Below, piece after piece: positions 35,267-42,505 of a stretch of DNA of 63,768 nucleotides. Source of the stretch: Peptococcaceae bacterium (GTDB lineage Bacteria > Bacillota > Peptococcia > Peptococcales > Peptococcaceae); assembly GCA_017399005.1 (NCBI GenBank), contig JAFQEO010000037.1, positions 1-63,768 on the forward strand, read 5' to 3'. The position numbers and the translations under genes are program-made. The notes under the pieces were generated by a model. The model ran no database searches, was not told where the DNA came from, and saw only the letters and a list, made by a program, of their open reading frames with translations. Within the stretch, counting starts at the first letter, position 1; every line of letters begins with the position of its first letter.

Positions 35267-35602
35267 CTATACCCGATAACGGGAAACAACTTCCCGAATC
35301 CGGTCTAAAAAGGCCTCTTCTCCTATCGTATCCATCTTAAAGAATACCGCATTGCTTCCGCCAGATGTAATTGCCGAAAAATGAATTGTGTCCCCTTTCT
35401 GCATCAGTACGATTGTCATACTGAGCCGGTTGCCGCCAAAAGCACTGTATCGCTCATACACACGCACTGCACAACTGGCATCCTCTATGATAAAATTACT
35501 GGAATCCTCCAGCGTTGCCGAAATACTCTGCATAATCACATGTTCCAGATCACCAAGAATCTGTTTAAAATCCCCTGCTAACATTGCTTCTAGTTTTGCC
35601 AT
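35267..35602 (-). CDS. DUF6054-like small cytoplasmic protein
   Basis: 111 residues from the ATG at 35602; the upstream GTG lies inside the ribosome site AGGGGTGA. Alternating strands with IIEDASCAVRVYERYSAFGG and LSMTIVLMQKGD resemble the DUF6054 family as remembered. It ends SRYRV. No signal peptide. Function unknown. Confidence 0.5.
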   Translation of the reverse strand: MAKLEAMLAGDFKQILGDLEHVIMQSISATLEDSSNFIIEDASCAVRVYERYSAFGGNRLSMTIVLMQKGDTIHFSAITSGGSNAVFFKMDTIGEEAFLDRIREVVSRYRV

Positions 35603-35638
35603 AAAAATCACCCCTGCCTGATGTAATGAACTGGTTCT

Positions 35639-36475
35639 CTATTTTTGTTTTGCGAGCTGCATATTCTCCAGCAATCGCTTCTGGTGCAGATACCCGTCAT
35701 AATGTTCCAGATAATTAAACAGCCAGTTGCTTTCATTTACATAATCCGTTACGGAAACACCATGTTTCAGTTCCATTTCCAGAAACAAGAGCTGACTGTT
35801 GGATGTATAATAGCCGGTTTTCTCTTCGCAGATAAACCACAAATACGGGGAATGCTGTACAAGCGATTCCTTATAGTACAGGTCGCTTTTGTGATTATGC
35901 AAAACCTTATACACATGCCAGATGCCATCCTCCAGCGGTATCCGCTCCGGATTCACATAAGCATTTTCAAAATTGTATGCCAGAAACCGCTCCGGAACCT
36001 CCGCCAGTGTAATCCTCTCCACATCCAGAACCGATGTAAAATACTCCGCCAGTTCTGATGCCGATAAATCCTTTTCCACTGGAGTAATTTTATGCTTATA
36101 CTCTTTTATAAGAAATTCGTGCCGTTCCCGGCGTTCTTTTATCCGTTCCGTGCTATCATCTATAATCACACGGCCTGCTGTATGGTTCGCCCAAAACTTC
36201 TGCTTTAACCCCGATGCCACAAGATACAGCCCGCCTGCAAACACGATTATAACAAGAATCAGCGATGTCGGGTATTGCTCAAAACCAAGCCATGCCGGAT
36301 CTTTGCCGCTGTCAATCAGCGCAAGCCGCCAGTTATACGCCGAAAGCGTAATAAATACCATCGTTACCACACCCCAGAACACACGAAGCAGCGGTTTATT
36401 CTTTATAAAACACAGCGCATAGAAACAGATAAACGCAGCCGACATCCCGAACACAATGGTTTCAAACATTCCCAT
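35639..36475 (-). CDS. Unrecognised membrane protein with cytoplasmic domain
   Basis: 278 residues from the ATG at 36475, chosen by AAGAGG 9 bases upstream; 17 further residues upstream would run through the promoter repeat. Membrane segments are at about 4-22, 28-48 and 68-90. A soluble region of about 185 residues follows, rich in aromatic and charged residues (ERFLAYNFENAYVNPERIPL, YYKESLVQHSPYLWFICEEK). Expressed from the copied promoter at 36496-36594. It is next in line after the secreted effector-like genes and could be an accessory or immunity protein, but no evidence decides this. Confidence 0.55.
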   Translation of the reverse strand: MGMFETIVFGMSAAFICFYALCFIKNKPLLRVFWGVVTMVFITLSAYNWRLALIDSGKDPAWLGFEQYPTSLILVIIVFAGGLYLVASGLKQKFWANHTAGRVIIDDSTERIKERRERHEFLIKEYKHKITPVEKDLSASELAEYFTSVLDVERITLAEVPERFLAYNFENAYVNPERIPLEDGIWHVYKVLHNHKSDLYYKESLVQHSPYLWFICEEKTGYYTSNSQLLFLEMELKHGVSVTDYVNESNWLFNYLEHYDGYLHQKRLLENMQLAKQK

Positions 36476-36495
36476 ATACAACGCCTCTTTTCCTG

Positions 36496-36594
36496 TTATA
36501 TTTGTAATTCTACAATCACTATACATGATTCAGCAGTGAATAGCAAGAATGATTCTGTGTATTATGTAAAACAAGCCCGCGATTTGCGGGCTTA
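36496..36594. repeat. 99-bp promoter-plus-terminator repeat, copy 1
   Basis: 98 of 99 bases match 38687-38785. Minus strand: a terminator AAGCCCGC-AAATC-GCGGGCTT, then a promoter TTGCTA (plus TAGCAA 36541-36546), 17 bases, TATAGT (36518-36523), reading into the gene at 35639. Confidence 0.88.
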
Positions 36595-36665
36595 TTGTGC
36601 ATCGATAATCTCTGTATGTTGTTAATACTTTCCATTTCAGAATAGCAAAAGTTGTACTTATGGTT

Positions 36666-37094
36666 TTAAAATAAGTTTGATAACTGATACTCAATTACAC
36701 AATTGCATAACAACGCTGTTACCAAAAGATTGGCCATTTGATCTGACACCAGGATACTGGCCTTTGCTTTTTCAGGTTCTACATCAGAATTTTCATACAC
36801 TGTATACTCTGCAATCATTTTATCATAACCGTCAATCAGACTCTGAATTTGTTTCTGCTCCTCTACAGTTGAAACTTGTTCCAATCGTTCTAGCAACATC
36901 TGTTTACCCTGCTTCAAACCTGCAACAACATCTGTATTCTGCTCTGCCAGTTTATCTTCAATCGTTTCAATAGTATCCACAGCAGGATTGTCCAATGTAA
37001 CCGTTACCAATACTGCCGCCATTGCCGGATTAGCAAAACCGATAAAGATAGTTAACAAAAGAAACAAACATATTATCTTTTTTGTTTTTACCAT
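36666..37094 (-). CDS. Secreted helical protein, paralogue of upstream gene's N-domain
   Basis: 142 residues. Signal peptide about 1-27 (IICLFLLLTIFIGFANPAMA). The mature part is helical: VVAGLKQGKQMLLERLEQVS and IQSLIDGYDKMIAEYTVYEN align with VIEGLEIGMAKFQTIYNQTE and IITGYENMITEYQQFEANKE of the protein at 37127-37933. It lies 32 bases downstream of that gene, probably in the same LytTR-controlled unit. It could bind or neutralise its neighbour, or be a truncated paralogue. Confidence 0.6.
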   Translation of the reverse strand: MVKTKKIICLFLLLTIFIGFANPAMAAVLVTVTLDNPAVDTIETIEDKLAEQNTDVVAGLKQGKQMLLERLEQVSTVEEQKQIQSLIDGYDKMIAEYTVYENSDVEPEKAKASILVSDQMANLLVTALLCNCVIEYQLSNLF

Positions 37095-37126
37095 AAGCCC
37101 ACCTCATCATTTACTGCATCATAGTC

Positions 37127-37933
37127 TTACATGCTAATAACTACATTATACGGTACAATAACACCTGCTGTCTGAGCCATAAACATTGCATTCACAGCTG
37201 TTCCAGCAAGATTGTCATAATTCAAATCACCGCCATCTGGCGCAAAATCATACACATCGTGAATTGTAATATTATGACCTGTTTTATAATACCTACATCC
37301 ATGAATTGCATAATAACAATCTTTTTCTGCCACAGAGGAACCTCCGTTGAATACACCTGCCATGGAAGAACCATCTCTACCATTAAGCATTCTTACATAC
37401 TCTGTTGTTTGATAAACATGGTTCATTAATACAGGTCTGTATGTGCTATTCTCCGTTGCATTTTCTTTCGCATGTGTCAATAATTCAGCAGACAGCATAT
37501 AATTATTCACAGAAAAAAAGGATACGATAGCAGATACTGCTGGGGATAATACCGGATGCTCTACACCTAATAAGTTTACGGTTTCTTTGTTGGCTTCAAA
37601 CTGCTGATATTCTGTAATCATATTCTCATAGCCAGTAATAATTTCCTGCAGTTTGGCTTTTTCAGTCAAGTCCTCTGTTTGGTTATAAATAGTTTGAAAT
37701 TTTGCCATTCCAATTTCTAAACCTTCAATAACAGTATACCCTTCCTTTTCCACAGCTGCTTCAATATTATTAAGTACTACAAGTGCATCTGTTTTATTAT
37801 TCACGAATTGTTCATATTGTCCCTGCATCTCCAGTTTTTCTGCCGGTGTATATGCAAATGCAGGTACACCAGTGGTCATCATCATGGTAGCAGCCAAAGC
37901 AACTGCTACAGTTTTCTTTAATTTGTCATTCAT
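37127..37933 (-). CDS. Secreted effector-like protein 1 (LytTR-controlled)
   Basis: 268 residues. Signal peptide MNDKLKKTVAVALAATMMMT...AFA is nearly the same as that of the protein at 40774-41421. N-terminal helical region about 28-115 is shared with the downstream small protein. The C-terminal half is different: CYYAIHGCRYYKTGHNITIH and NAMFMAQTAGVIVPYNVVIS. Shared leader with unlike C-termini resembles polymorphic exported effectors. Start follows TTAGGAGGCG. Promoter and LytTR sites are at 37987-38076. No enzymatic motif recognised. Confidence 0.6.
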   Translation of the reverse strand: MNDKLKKTVAVALAATMMMTTGVPAFAYTPAEKLEMQGQYEQFVNNKTDALVVLNNIEAAVEKEGYTVIEGLEIGMAKFQTIYNQTEDLTEKAKLQEIITGYENMITEYQQFEANKETVNLLGVEHPVLSPAVSAIVSFFSVNNYMLSAELLTHAKENATENSTYRPVLMNHVYQTTEYVRMLNGRDGSSMAGVFNGGSSVAEKDCYYAIHGCRYYKTGHNITIHDVYDFAPDGGDLNYDNLAGTAVNAMFMAQTAGVIVPYNVVISM

Positions 37934-37986
37934 AAATTTCGCCTCCTAAAATCAACAAAATTATTTCTCACTGGCCAGTGATTTTC

Positions 37987-38076
37987 AGAAAGCTTTCTCG
38001 TTCTTACCTTAACAAATTTATTTTCAGTTTGCAATACTTCCTGCATAACTAACCCTTCCAATGTCATAACTAACCC
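37987..38076 (-). promoter_or_regulatory. LytTR-type promoter A
   Basis: Direct repeats CATAACTAACCC (plus strand) at 38044-38055 and 38065-38076, 21 bp apart. The -35 TTGCAA (38029-38034) is 9 bases beyond, then 17 bases and -10 TAAGGT (38006-38011). The palindrome AGAAAGCTTTCT (37987-37998) lies near the expected start. It drives the gene at 37933. Confidence 0.85.
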
Positions 38077-38086
38077 ATAAATTAAA

Positions 38087-38112
38087 ACCAGCCTGCAAAT
38101 TTGCAGGCTGGT
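38087..38112 (-). terminator. Rho-independent terminator
   Basis: ACCAGCCTGCAAA/TTTGCAGGCTGGT, perfect 13-bp stem, followed on minus by TTTAATTT. Ends the gene at 38129. Confidence 0.85.
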
Positions 38113-38128
38113 ATAGTCATTCTGTAAA

Positions 38129-38659
38129 TTATTCTGTCGATTTTTCCCATCCGGTCTGTTCATAAAATTCATCCACATAACGGATTTTTGAATGGTCGAA
38201 CTCTTTCTGCAGCTCTATAACATAATCGTATGGGTCTTCCATCGGCACAATGTTCAGCTCTTTTTGAATCACCGCCAGTGTCTCTACCACTTCCTGACGA
38301 TTATTATATTCCTTCCAACTGTCCAATTTAAAAAAACTTAAAAATTTCTCTTTTTCAAAAATAATAATCTGATGCAACGCATTTGTTGTTTTATACGTAA
38401 GCAGCATACTTAAAAAATCGGAAAAATTTCTTGCCAGCGGATATACATAGGGGCCGCCGAAATTTTCCGGATTTACCGCAAACACCATTTCACCAAAACT
38501 ATCGATAAAACAGTAATGCAAGCCTCCACAATCCCAGCCAAATATTCTTGCACCAATTGGCGTACAGGAATAACGCATCTCCTCCCGCTTTTCCAGCCCA
38601 ATCCATGTTGTATCAATGTTCAGGTTCATATATTGTTCAAAAAGAGTATTCACGTTCAA
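38129..38659 (-). CDS. Immunity-like cytoplasmic protein
   Basis: 176 residues, no signal. Conserved-looking core CTPIGARIFGWDCGGLHYCF, GEMVFAVNP and YPLARNFSDFLSMLL recalls widespread small Clostridia proteins and SUKH-like immunity proteins; this link is by eye. C-terminus FDHSKIRYVDEFYEQTGWEK. A broken copy of that C-terminus survives at 42049-42097. Its promoter is in the 99-bp repeat at 38687-38785, so it is not under the LytTR sites. Position among secreted effector-like genes supports an immunity role. Confidence 0.5.
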   Translation of the reverse strand: MNVNTLFEQYMNLNIDTTWIGLEKREEMRYSCTPIGARIFGWDCGGLHYCFIDSFGEMVFAVNPENFGGPYVYPLARNFSDFLSMLLTYKTTNALHQIIIFEKEKFLSFFKLDSWKEYNNRQEVVETLAVIQKELNIVPMEDPYDYVIELQKEFDHSKIRYVDEFYEQTGWEKSTE

Positions 38660-38686
38660 GCCCCCGTATCCATTAATTTTTCCACT

Positions 38687-38785
38687 TTATATTTGTAATT
38701 CTACAATCACTATACATGATTCAGCAGTGAATAGCAAGAATGATTCTGTGTATTATGTAAAACAAGCCCGCAATTTGCGGGCTTA
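38687..38785. repeat. 99-bp promoter-plus-terminator repeat, copy 2
   Basis: Differs by one base from 36496-36594. Minus strand TTGCTA-17-TATAGT promoter (plus 38709-38737) reads into the gene at 38129. The AAGCCCGC/GCGGGCTT hairpin (38763-38785) ends the gene before it. Confidence 0.88.
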
Positions 38786-38830
38786 AAACCGTAGGCAAGA
38801 TTTTGGTTTGTTTCTAGTGAAATAATTCTA

Positions 38831-38995
38831 TTATTTTTCTTCAGCAAATATCCCTATTACACTTAGAACAGTACCCAATAAAAAAGCAAAACGCGATATA
38901 TCTATGAATAACGAAGTAAAATTTCCCATGATAAAGTATTGTAATAAATATTGTGCTACAATACAGAGCAATATTCCAATTTTAAATACTTTCAT
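38831..38995 (-). CDS. 54-residue two-segment membrane protein
   Basis: ATG at 38995 follows GAGGG with 6-7 base spacing, 15 bases after the stop of the secreted protein at 39011. Two hydrophobic segments (about 4-23 and 35-50, ending VIGIFAEEK) are separated by a short loop. The size, membrane topology and place directly behind an exported effector-like gene are those of a small immunity protein, which is inference. Family not recognised. Confidence 0.55.
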   Translation of the reverse strand: MKVFKIGILLCIVAQYLLQYFIMGNFTSLFIDISRFAFLLGTVLSVIGIFAEEK

Positions 38996-39010
38996 TTATT
39001 TCCCTCATAT

Positions 39011-39976
39011 TTAAACTTGAGCAGGTGTTGAACGATAAGCTATTGGCGCACTATAAATATCAGAAACTCCTGTAAAAGTAAATCCAATCCCCCAAGGTAA
39101 CGCTACACTTGGTTCTCCTCCAAGTTTATTATGGCCATACTTAAACTGAAGTTTTGCATTATTAGCCAGCCCAGTCTGGGACAATGCAATTGTGCCGTAA
39201 CCTTCCTGCGCAAAATAAGTAGAACCTGCTGAAGACCCATTTAAATCAAATACATCTTCAATCGTATTCAATTCTACTTCACTTAAACTACTCCGTTCTG
39301 TAGCTCCATAGACTTTGTCTCCCTCAACAGAAACAATTCGATATACGCGTGTATGTTTATTGTAATTGCTAGAAATTGTTCGATCAATTGCAAATTCATT
39401 ATTCCAACCAATGCCAATGCAATCATGCAACAACCACAGAGGAGACGTATCCCATTCCCAGCCAAACTGCACAATAAAATATGTTTTATTCTTCGAAGTA
39501 TCATAATAATAATCTGTTATAGCTGTGTACGGTAGCAAACTAGCTGCCAAAGCTAAAGCTTCAATATCTGATATTGTTTCATCTCCATCCAATGTTCTCA
39601 ACTTAGAAATTGCCTCATCTGAATAACCAAGCCTTTTTAAGTCTGCTGTAGGCAGCTTTGCTCTCTCAAACATTAACTGCATATATTCTGCTTCTAAATC
39701 TCTACTTGTGATTTCATTAATTATATCTTCTGAAAAACCCTCTTGCTGTAATTCTTTTACAGACATTGATTCTAATTTTTGATAATACTCAAGTTCATTG
39801 AATTTTACTGTATTTTGATTTTCCCTAGCGATTTCTAAGTTTCTTCGATGACTTTGATATTCACTATCCTCTGTAAGATTAACCATAGTACTTGCTGCAA
39901 AGACCGGTGTTCCAATAGATAATGCCATTGCTGCTGTTAATACAATAGCAGCTAATTTTCTTAAACCTTTTTTCAT
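39011..39976 (-). CDS. Secreted effector-like protein 2 (LytTR-controlled)
   Basis: 321 residues. Signal peptide MKKGLRKLAAIVLTAAMALS...VFA. Helical N-region about 30-135 (MSVKELQQEGFSEDIINEIT, LKRLGYSDEAISKLRTLDGD), then a strand-rich C-terminus with DYYYDTSKNKTYFIVQFGWE, DCIGIGWNNEFAI and ALPWGIGFTFTGVSD. No known catalytic motif seen. Promoter B with LytTR repeats lies at 40033-40123. Followed by the 54-residue membrane protein. The C-terminus resembles secreted proteins of unknown function in Clostridia; a toxin role is not established. Confidence 0.6.
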   Translation of the reverse strand: MKKGLRKLAAIVLTAAMALSIGTPVFAASTMVNLTEDSEYQSHRRNLEIARENQNTVKFNELEYYQKLESMSVKELQQEGFSEDIINEITSRDLEAEYMQLMFERAKLPTADLKRLGYSDEAISKLRTLDGDETISDIEALALAASLLPYTAITDYYYDTSKNKTYFIVQFGWEWDTSPLWLLHDCIGIGWNNEFAIDRTISSNYNKHTRVYRIVSVEGDKVYGATERSSLSEVELNTIEDVFDLNGSSAGSTYFAQEGYGTIALSQTGLANNAKLQFKYGHNKLGGEPSVALPWGIGFTFTGVSDIYSAPIAYRSTPAQV

Positions 39977-40032
39977 AATTGTTTCCTCACTTTCTAAAAT
40001 TAATTTTTCTAGTTACCGGCCGGTAATTTTTC

Positions 40033-40123
40033 AGAAAGCTTTCTTTGCATTTACCATAACAGATACCAATTTGCATTACAATACTTCCTACATAACTAAC
40101 CCTTCCAGTGTCATAACTAACCC
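40033..40123 (-). promoter_or_regulatory. LytTR-type promoter B
   Basis: CATAACTAACCC at 40091-40102 and 40112-40123 (21-bp period), 9 bases to -35 TTGTAA (40076-40081), 17 bases to -10 TATGGT (40053-40058), and AGAAAGCTTTCT at 40033-40044. Drives the gene at 39976. Confidence 0.88.
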
Positions 40124-40131
40124 ATAAACAG

Positions 40132-40172
40132 CAAAAAGGCTAGTGTATAAATCTCTTTTCATACACTAGCCT
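40132..40172 (-). terminator. Rho-independent terminator
   Basis: Minus strand AGGCTAGTGTAT-loop-ATACACTAGCCT then TTTTTGC. Ends the immunity-like gene at 40275. Confidence 0.85.
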
Positions 40173-40274
40173 CTAACTTGTTATAGTTATTTTCTTTTTC
40201 CGATATTAAGCATTAACGCACAAATACTGAATATCATCTTCGGTCAGTTCTTAGTAATTAGCTTATTCTCTTTA

Positions 40275-40763
40275 TTATACCAGTATCCTGTTGCCTTCTT
40301 CCGTTTTGTATTTCAAAAACAACCCTTCTGCTTGACATAATTGCTTTGCAAATGCAACCATTTTGTCTGGCGGCTGATACAACACCACCTGAAACCCGCC
40401 GCCAATCGTAACAAGCGCTTTCATATCAGAAAAAAGAACTGAAAAATGAGTAAAATCCTGCAGAATTACAGATTTTATTATGTCCGCCAGCTTTTCTGGT
40501 GTGTAATGGCGAATGTCTGTAAACGGCGGTATCAGTCTATATTTCTCAATCTGTTTCTCCATTTCTCCAAGACATACACTGCATGGATATTCCCACATCA
40601 CCTGCAGCAGAATACGACTGATTTTATCCGCAAATACAGGCAAATAGGTATTTTCATAATATTCTTCCAATTCCAGATAAGCCTGTGATTTAGGATTATG
40701 AGGAATATAATCAATATAATAATATGTGTCATTTTCCACCAATTCACTAATTGCTGTAAGCAT
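40275..40763 (-). CDS. Putative immunity protein of effector 3
   Basis: 162 residues, no signal peptide. Starts 10 bases after the effector gene stop, with AGAGGG inside its last codons as ribosome site, so the two are translationally linked. Helical and acidic, with YRLIPPFTDIRHYTPEKLAD, LVTIGGGFQVVLYQP and a Cys pair (CSVCLG). Family not recognised. The function as the cognate inhibitor of the toxin-like protein is inferred from the tight pairing and the terminator that closes the two-gene unit. Confidence 0.55.
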   Translation of the reverse strand: MLTAISELVENDTYYYIDYIPHNPKSQAYLELEEYYENTYLPVFADKISRILLQVMWEYPCSVCLGEMEKQIEKYRLIPPFTDIRHYTPEKLADIIKSVILQDFTHFSVLFSDMKALVTIGGGFQVVLYQPPDKMVAFAKQLCQAEGLFLKYKTEEGNRILV

Positions 40764-40773
40764 AATTAAGCGC

Positions 40774-41421
40774 CTACCCTCTCAAAACTTTTCCATCTTT
40801 ATCTAACGATGCAATCCTCTTTCCACTTTTATCTTTAAGCTTCCACGCACTTCCACCATGGCCACTTGTATCTTTTTCAACAGTCCAACCACCATCTTCT
40901 TTATACTTAACGCTTGATCCGTTTACTTTTTCATCAAATTGACTTAAATCAACATCCCCGCTATCAGTTCGAAATCTAGAAGGAATTTTTGCTTTAATCG
41001 CAGCAATTTCCTGTGCTTCCGAATCACTTAACCATTCTGTAATTGTTTCATACAACCAAGTTCCTGCCGCAATTGTAACCCCTGCAATAGTAATAACACC
41101 TGTAGCAGCAATTAATACCTGTCCAATTCCCGGAAGAAAATATGCACCTGCAGCAATAGCAGCGCATGTTTGAGCTGTACCAGAATCCTGATTATTCACC
41201 TTTATTGCCTGATACAACAAATTTGTAAATTCTGCACGAGTATAATAAGCGCCATTAATTATAACACCTTCATCGACAATAATCAAATTATTTATATTTT
41301 CGGTCATACTCTGCATATTGTAGCTAATGGCATTTGTTTCTGCAAAGGCAGGTACACCGGCAGTCATCATCATAGTCGCGGTCAGCACACTTGCAACTGT
41401 TTTCTTTAATTTATTGTTCAT
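40774..41421 (-). CDS. Secreted effector-like protein 3 with toxin-like C-terminus
   Basis: 215 residues from the ATG at 41421 (GAGAGG upstream); the longer reading has no site. Signal peptide MNNKLKKTVASVLTATMMMT...AFA nearly equals that of effector 1. Middle region about 85-135 is Ala/Gly-rich and hydrophobic (AAIAAGAYFLPGIGQVLIAA, ITIAGVTIAAGTWLYETI), able to form a membrane hairpin. The C-terminal 65 residues contain GGWTVEKDTSGHGGSAWKLK and SGKRIASLDKDGKVLRG, a pattern like the compact C-terminal domains of polymorphic toxins. The exact family was not confirmed. Regulated by promoter C. Confidence 0.6.
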   Translation of the reverse strand: MNNKLKKTVASVLTATMMMTAGVPAFAETNAISYNMQSMTENINNLIIVDEGVIINGAYYTRAEFTNLLYQAIKVNNQDSGTAQTCAAIAAGAYFLPGIGQVLIAATGVITIAGVTIAAGTWLYETITEWLSDSEAQEIAAIKAKIPSRFRTDSGDVDLSQFDEKVNGSSVKYKEDGGWTVEKDTSGHGGSAWKLKDKSGKRIASLDKDGKVLRG

Positions 41422-41484
41422 AAAAATTTCCTCTCTTGTCTTAAAACCTTTTAAATTTTCTTTTTGCAAATAAACAACTTTTTT

Positions 41485-41575
41485 AGAAAGCTTTCCTTGC
41501 ACCTACCATAACAGATACCGATTTGCATTGCAATACACCCTGCATAACTAGACCTTTCAATGTCATAACTAACCC
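41485..41575 (-). promoter_or_regulatory. LytTR-type promoter C
   Basis: CATAACTAGACC (41543-41554) and CATAACTAACCC (41564-41575), 9 bases to -35 TTGCAA (41528-41533), 17 bases to -10 TATGGT (41505-41510), and AGAAAGCTTTCC at 41485-41496. Drives the gene at 41421. Confidence 0.87.
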
Positions 41576-41600
41576 TAAATACAAATTATTTTAGTCAAAT

Positions 41601-41628
41601 AAAAACAGCCCATGATTATCATGAGCTG
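41601..41628 (-). terminator. Rho-independent terminator
   Basis: Minus strand CAGCTCATGATAATCATGGGCTG followed by TTTTTATTT, after the gene at 41636. Confidence 0.8.
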
Positions 41629-41635
41629 CTATGGT

Positions 41636-42034
41636 TTAGAACTTTTGTTTTTTCATATAAATCACGGTAATTATGAACGTAACCGCCATCATAGCAAGAT
41701 ACGCATAATATCCCGGTAATATATAGCGCATTTCAAATGAAATATCACCAATAAAAAAGCTGTAACGCTTCCACCAGATATAAATCGCCAGAAACGCATC
41801 CAGAAAAAGTACACCATAAACAGCAAGTAGATACTTTGGCCGCCACCGTTCCCACAAAAAATATTCAAACAAAGCTACACAAAGCAAATACAAATAATTG
41901 AGTAGCAAAACCGTTTCTATACCACGGCATGTATTGATATTAGGCGTCCCGAACCATGTAAAAAATATACCAATCTGCCCAAAACAAAAAACAAATTGTA
42001 AGAAACATTTAGTTTTTCTACCTGATATATCCAT
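41636..42034 (-). CDS. Four-segment membrane protein
   Basis: 132 residues, four hydrophobic segments with aromatic-rich loops (ALFEYFLWERWRPKYLLAVY, AIYIWWKRYSFFIGDISFEM). ATG follows AAAGGAAG. No family recognised. Lies between the regulatory pair and the effectors, and is closed by a terminator. It could export, process or sense a signal, or provide immunity, but there is no motif for any of these. The 77 bases before it hold a remnant of an immunity-like gene. Confidence 0.55.
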   Translation of the reverse strand: MDISGRKTKCFLQFVFCFGQIGIFFTWFGTPNINTCRGIETVLLLNYLYLLCVALFEYFLWERWRPKYLLAVYGVLFLDAFLAIYIWWKRYSFFIGDISFEMRYILPGYYAYLAMMAVTFIITVIYMKKQKF

Positions 42035-42048
42035 ATGACACTTCCTTT

Positions 42049-42097
42049 CAATTTCTATATAAAATCCATCACAGTAACGGATTTTTGTATAGTCAAA
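42049..42097 (-). pseudogene. Remnant of an immunity-like gene C-terminus
   Basis: One minus-strand frame reads FDYTKIRYCDGFYIEI, matching FDHSKIRYVDEFYEQT of the intact protein at 38129-38659. The DNA also matches (AACGGATTTTTG and flanks). No start or upstream portion remains. It shows that effector/immunity genes here were duplicated and deleted. Confidence 0.6.
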
Positions 42098-42111
42098 TGC
42101 CTTCTATCAGT

Positions 42112-42471
42112 TCAATATTCATTTCTTTCTGTACTGTTGCGTTCTGGATATTTTTGTGCCAATGCATCTACTAATTTATCACGTCGTGCTAATAAATCAT
42201 CAGATGGAGCTTTCATATGTGCACCCATAATGGCCAATAATTCTGTTCGCATACGAAATTCTTCTTCTGTCATAACTACATTTATTTCTTTTGGAACTTT
42301 TAATTCTACTCCATACTGCTGCTCCAGGTCATTGCAAATTATGCTGGCACGTTCTGCGGTAATTTCTGAGTTTGCACGAACATATTCGTTTGCAAATACA
42401 AACAACGCAACCGACAGAACCATAATGGTCATTATTGAAGCTACTGTGAATTTTCGGGATTGTTTTTTCAT
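42112..42471 (-). CDS. Small membrane-anchored or secreted helical protein
   Basis: 119 residues from the ATG at 42471, chosen by CAGGAGGCGAGG upstream; the longer frame overlaps the kinase. One N-terminal hydrophobic segment (SIMTIMVLSVALFVFANEYV) may be a signal peptide or anchor. The rest is charged and helical (AERASIICNDLEQQYGVELK, RRDKLVDALAQKYPERNSTE). It follows the kinase gene by 34 bases in the LytTR operon. Role unknown; a signal precursor or export accessory is possible. Confidence 0.6.
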   Translation of the reverse strand: MKKQSRKFTVASIMTIMVLSVALFVFANEYVRANSEITAERASIICNDLEQQYGVELKVPKEINVVMTEEEFRMRTELLAIMGAHMKAPSDDLLARRDKLVDALAQKYPERNSTERNEY

Positions 42472-42505
42472 AAACCTCGCCTCCTGAAAACGATAGTCTG
42501 GTTTC

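Noticed and set aside
36481-36530. Longer N-terminus for the gene at 35639
   Set aside because: It would translate through the promoter of the 99-bp repeat; the ATG at 36475 has a suitable ribosome site.
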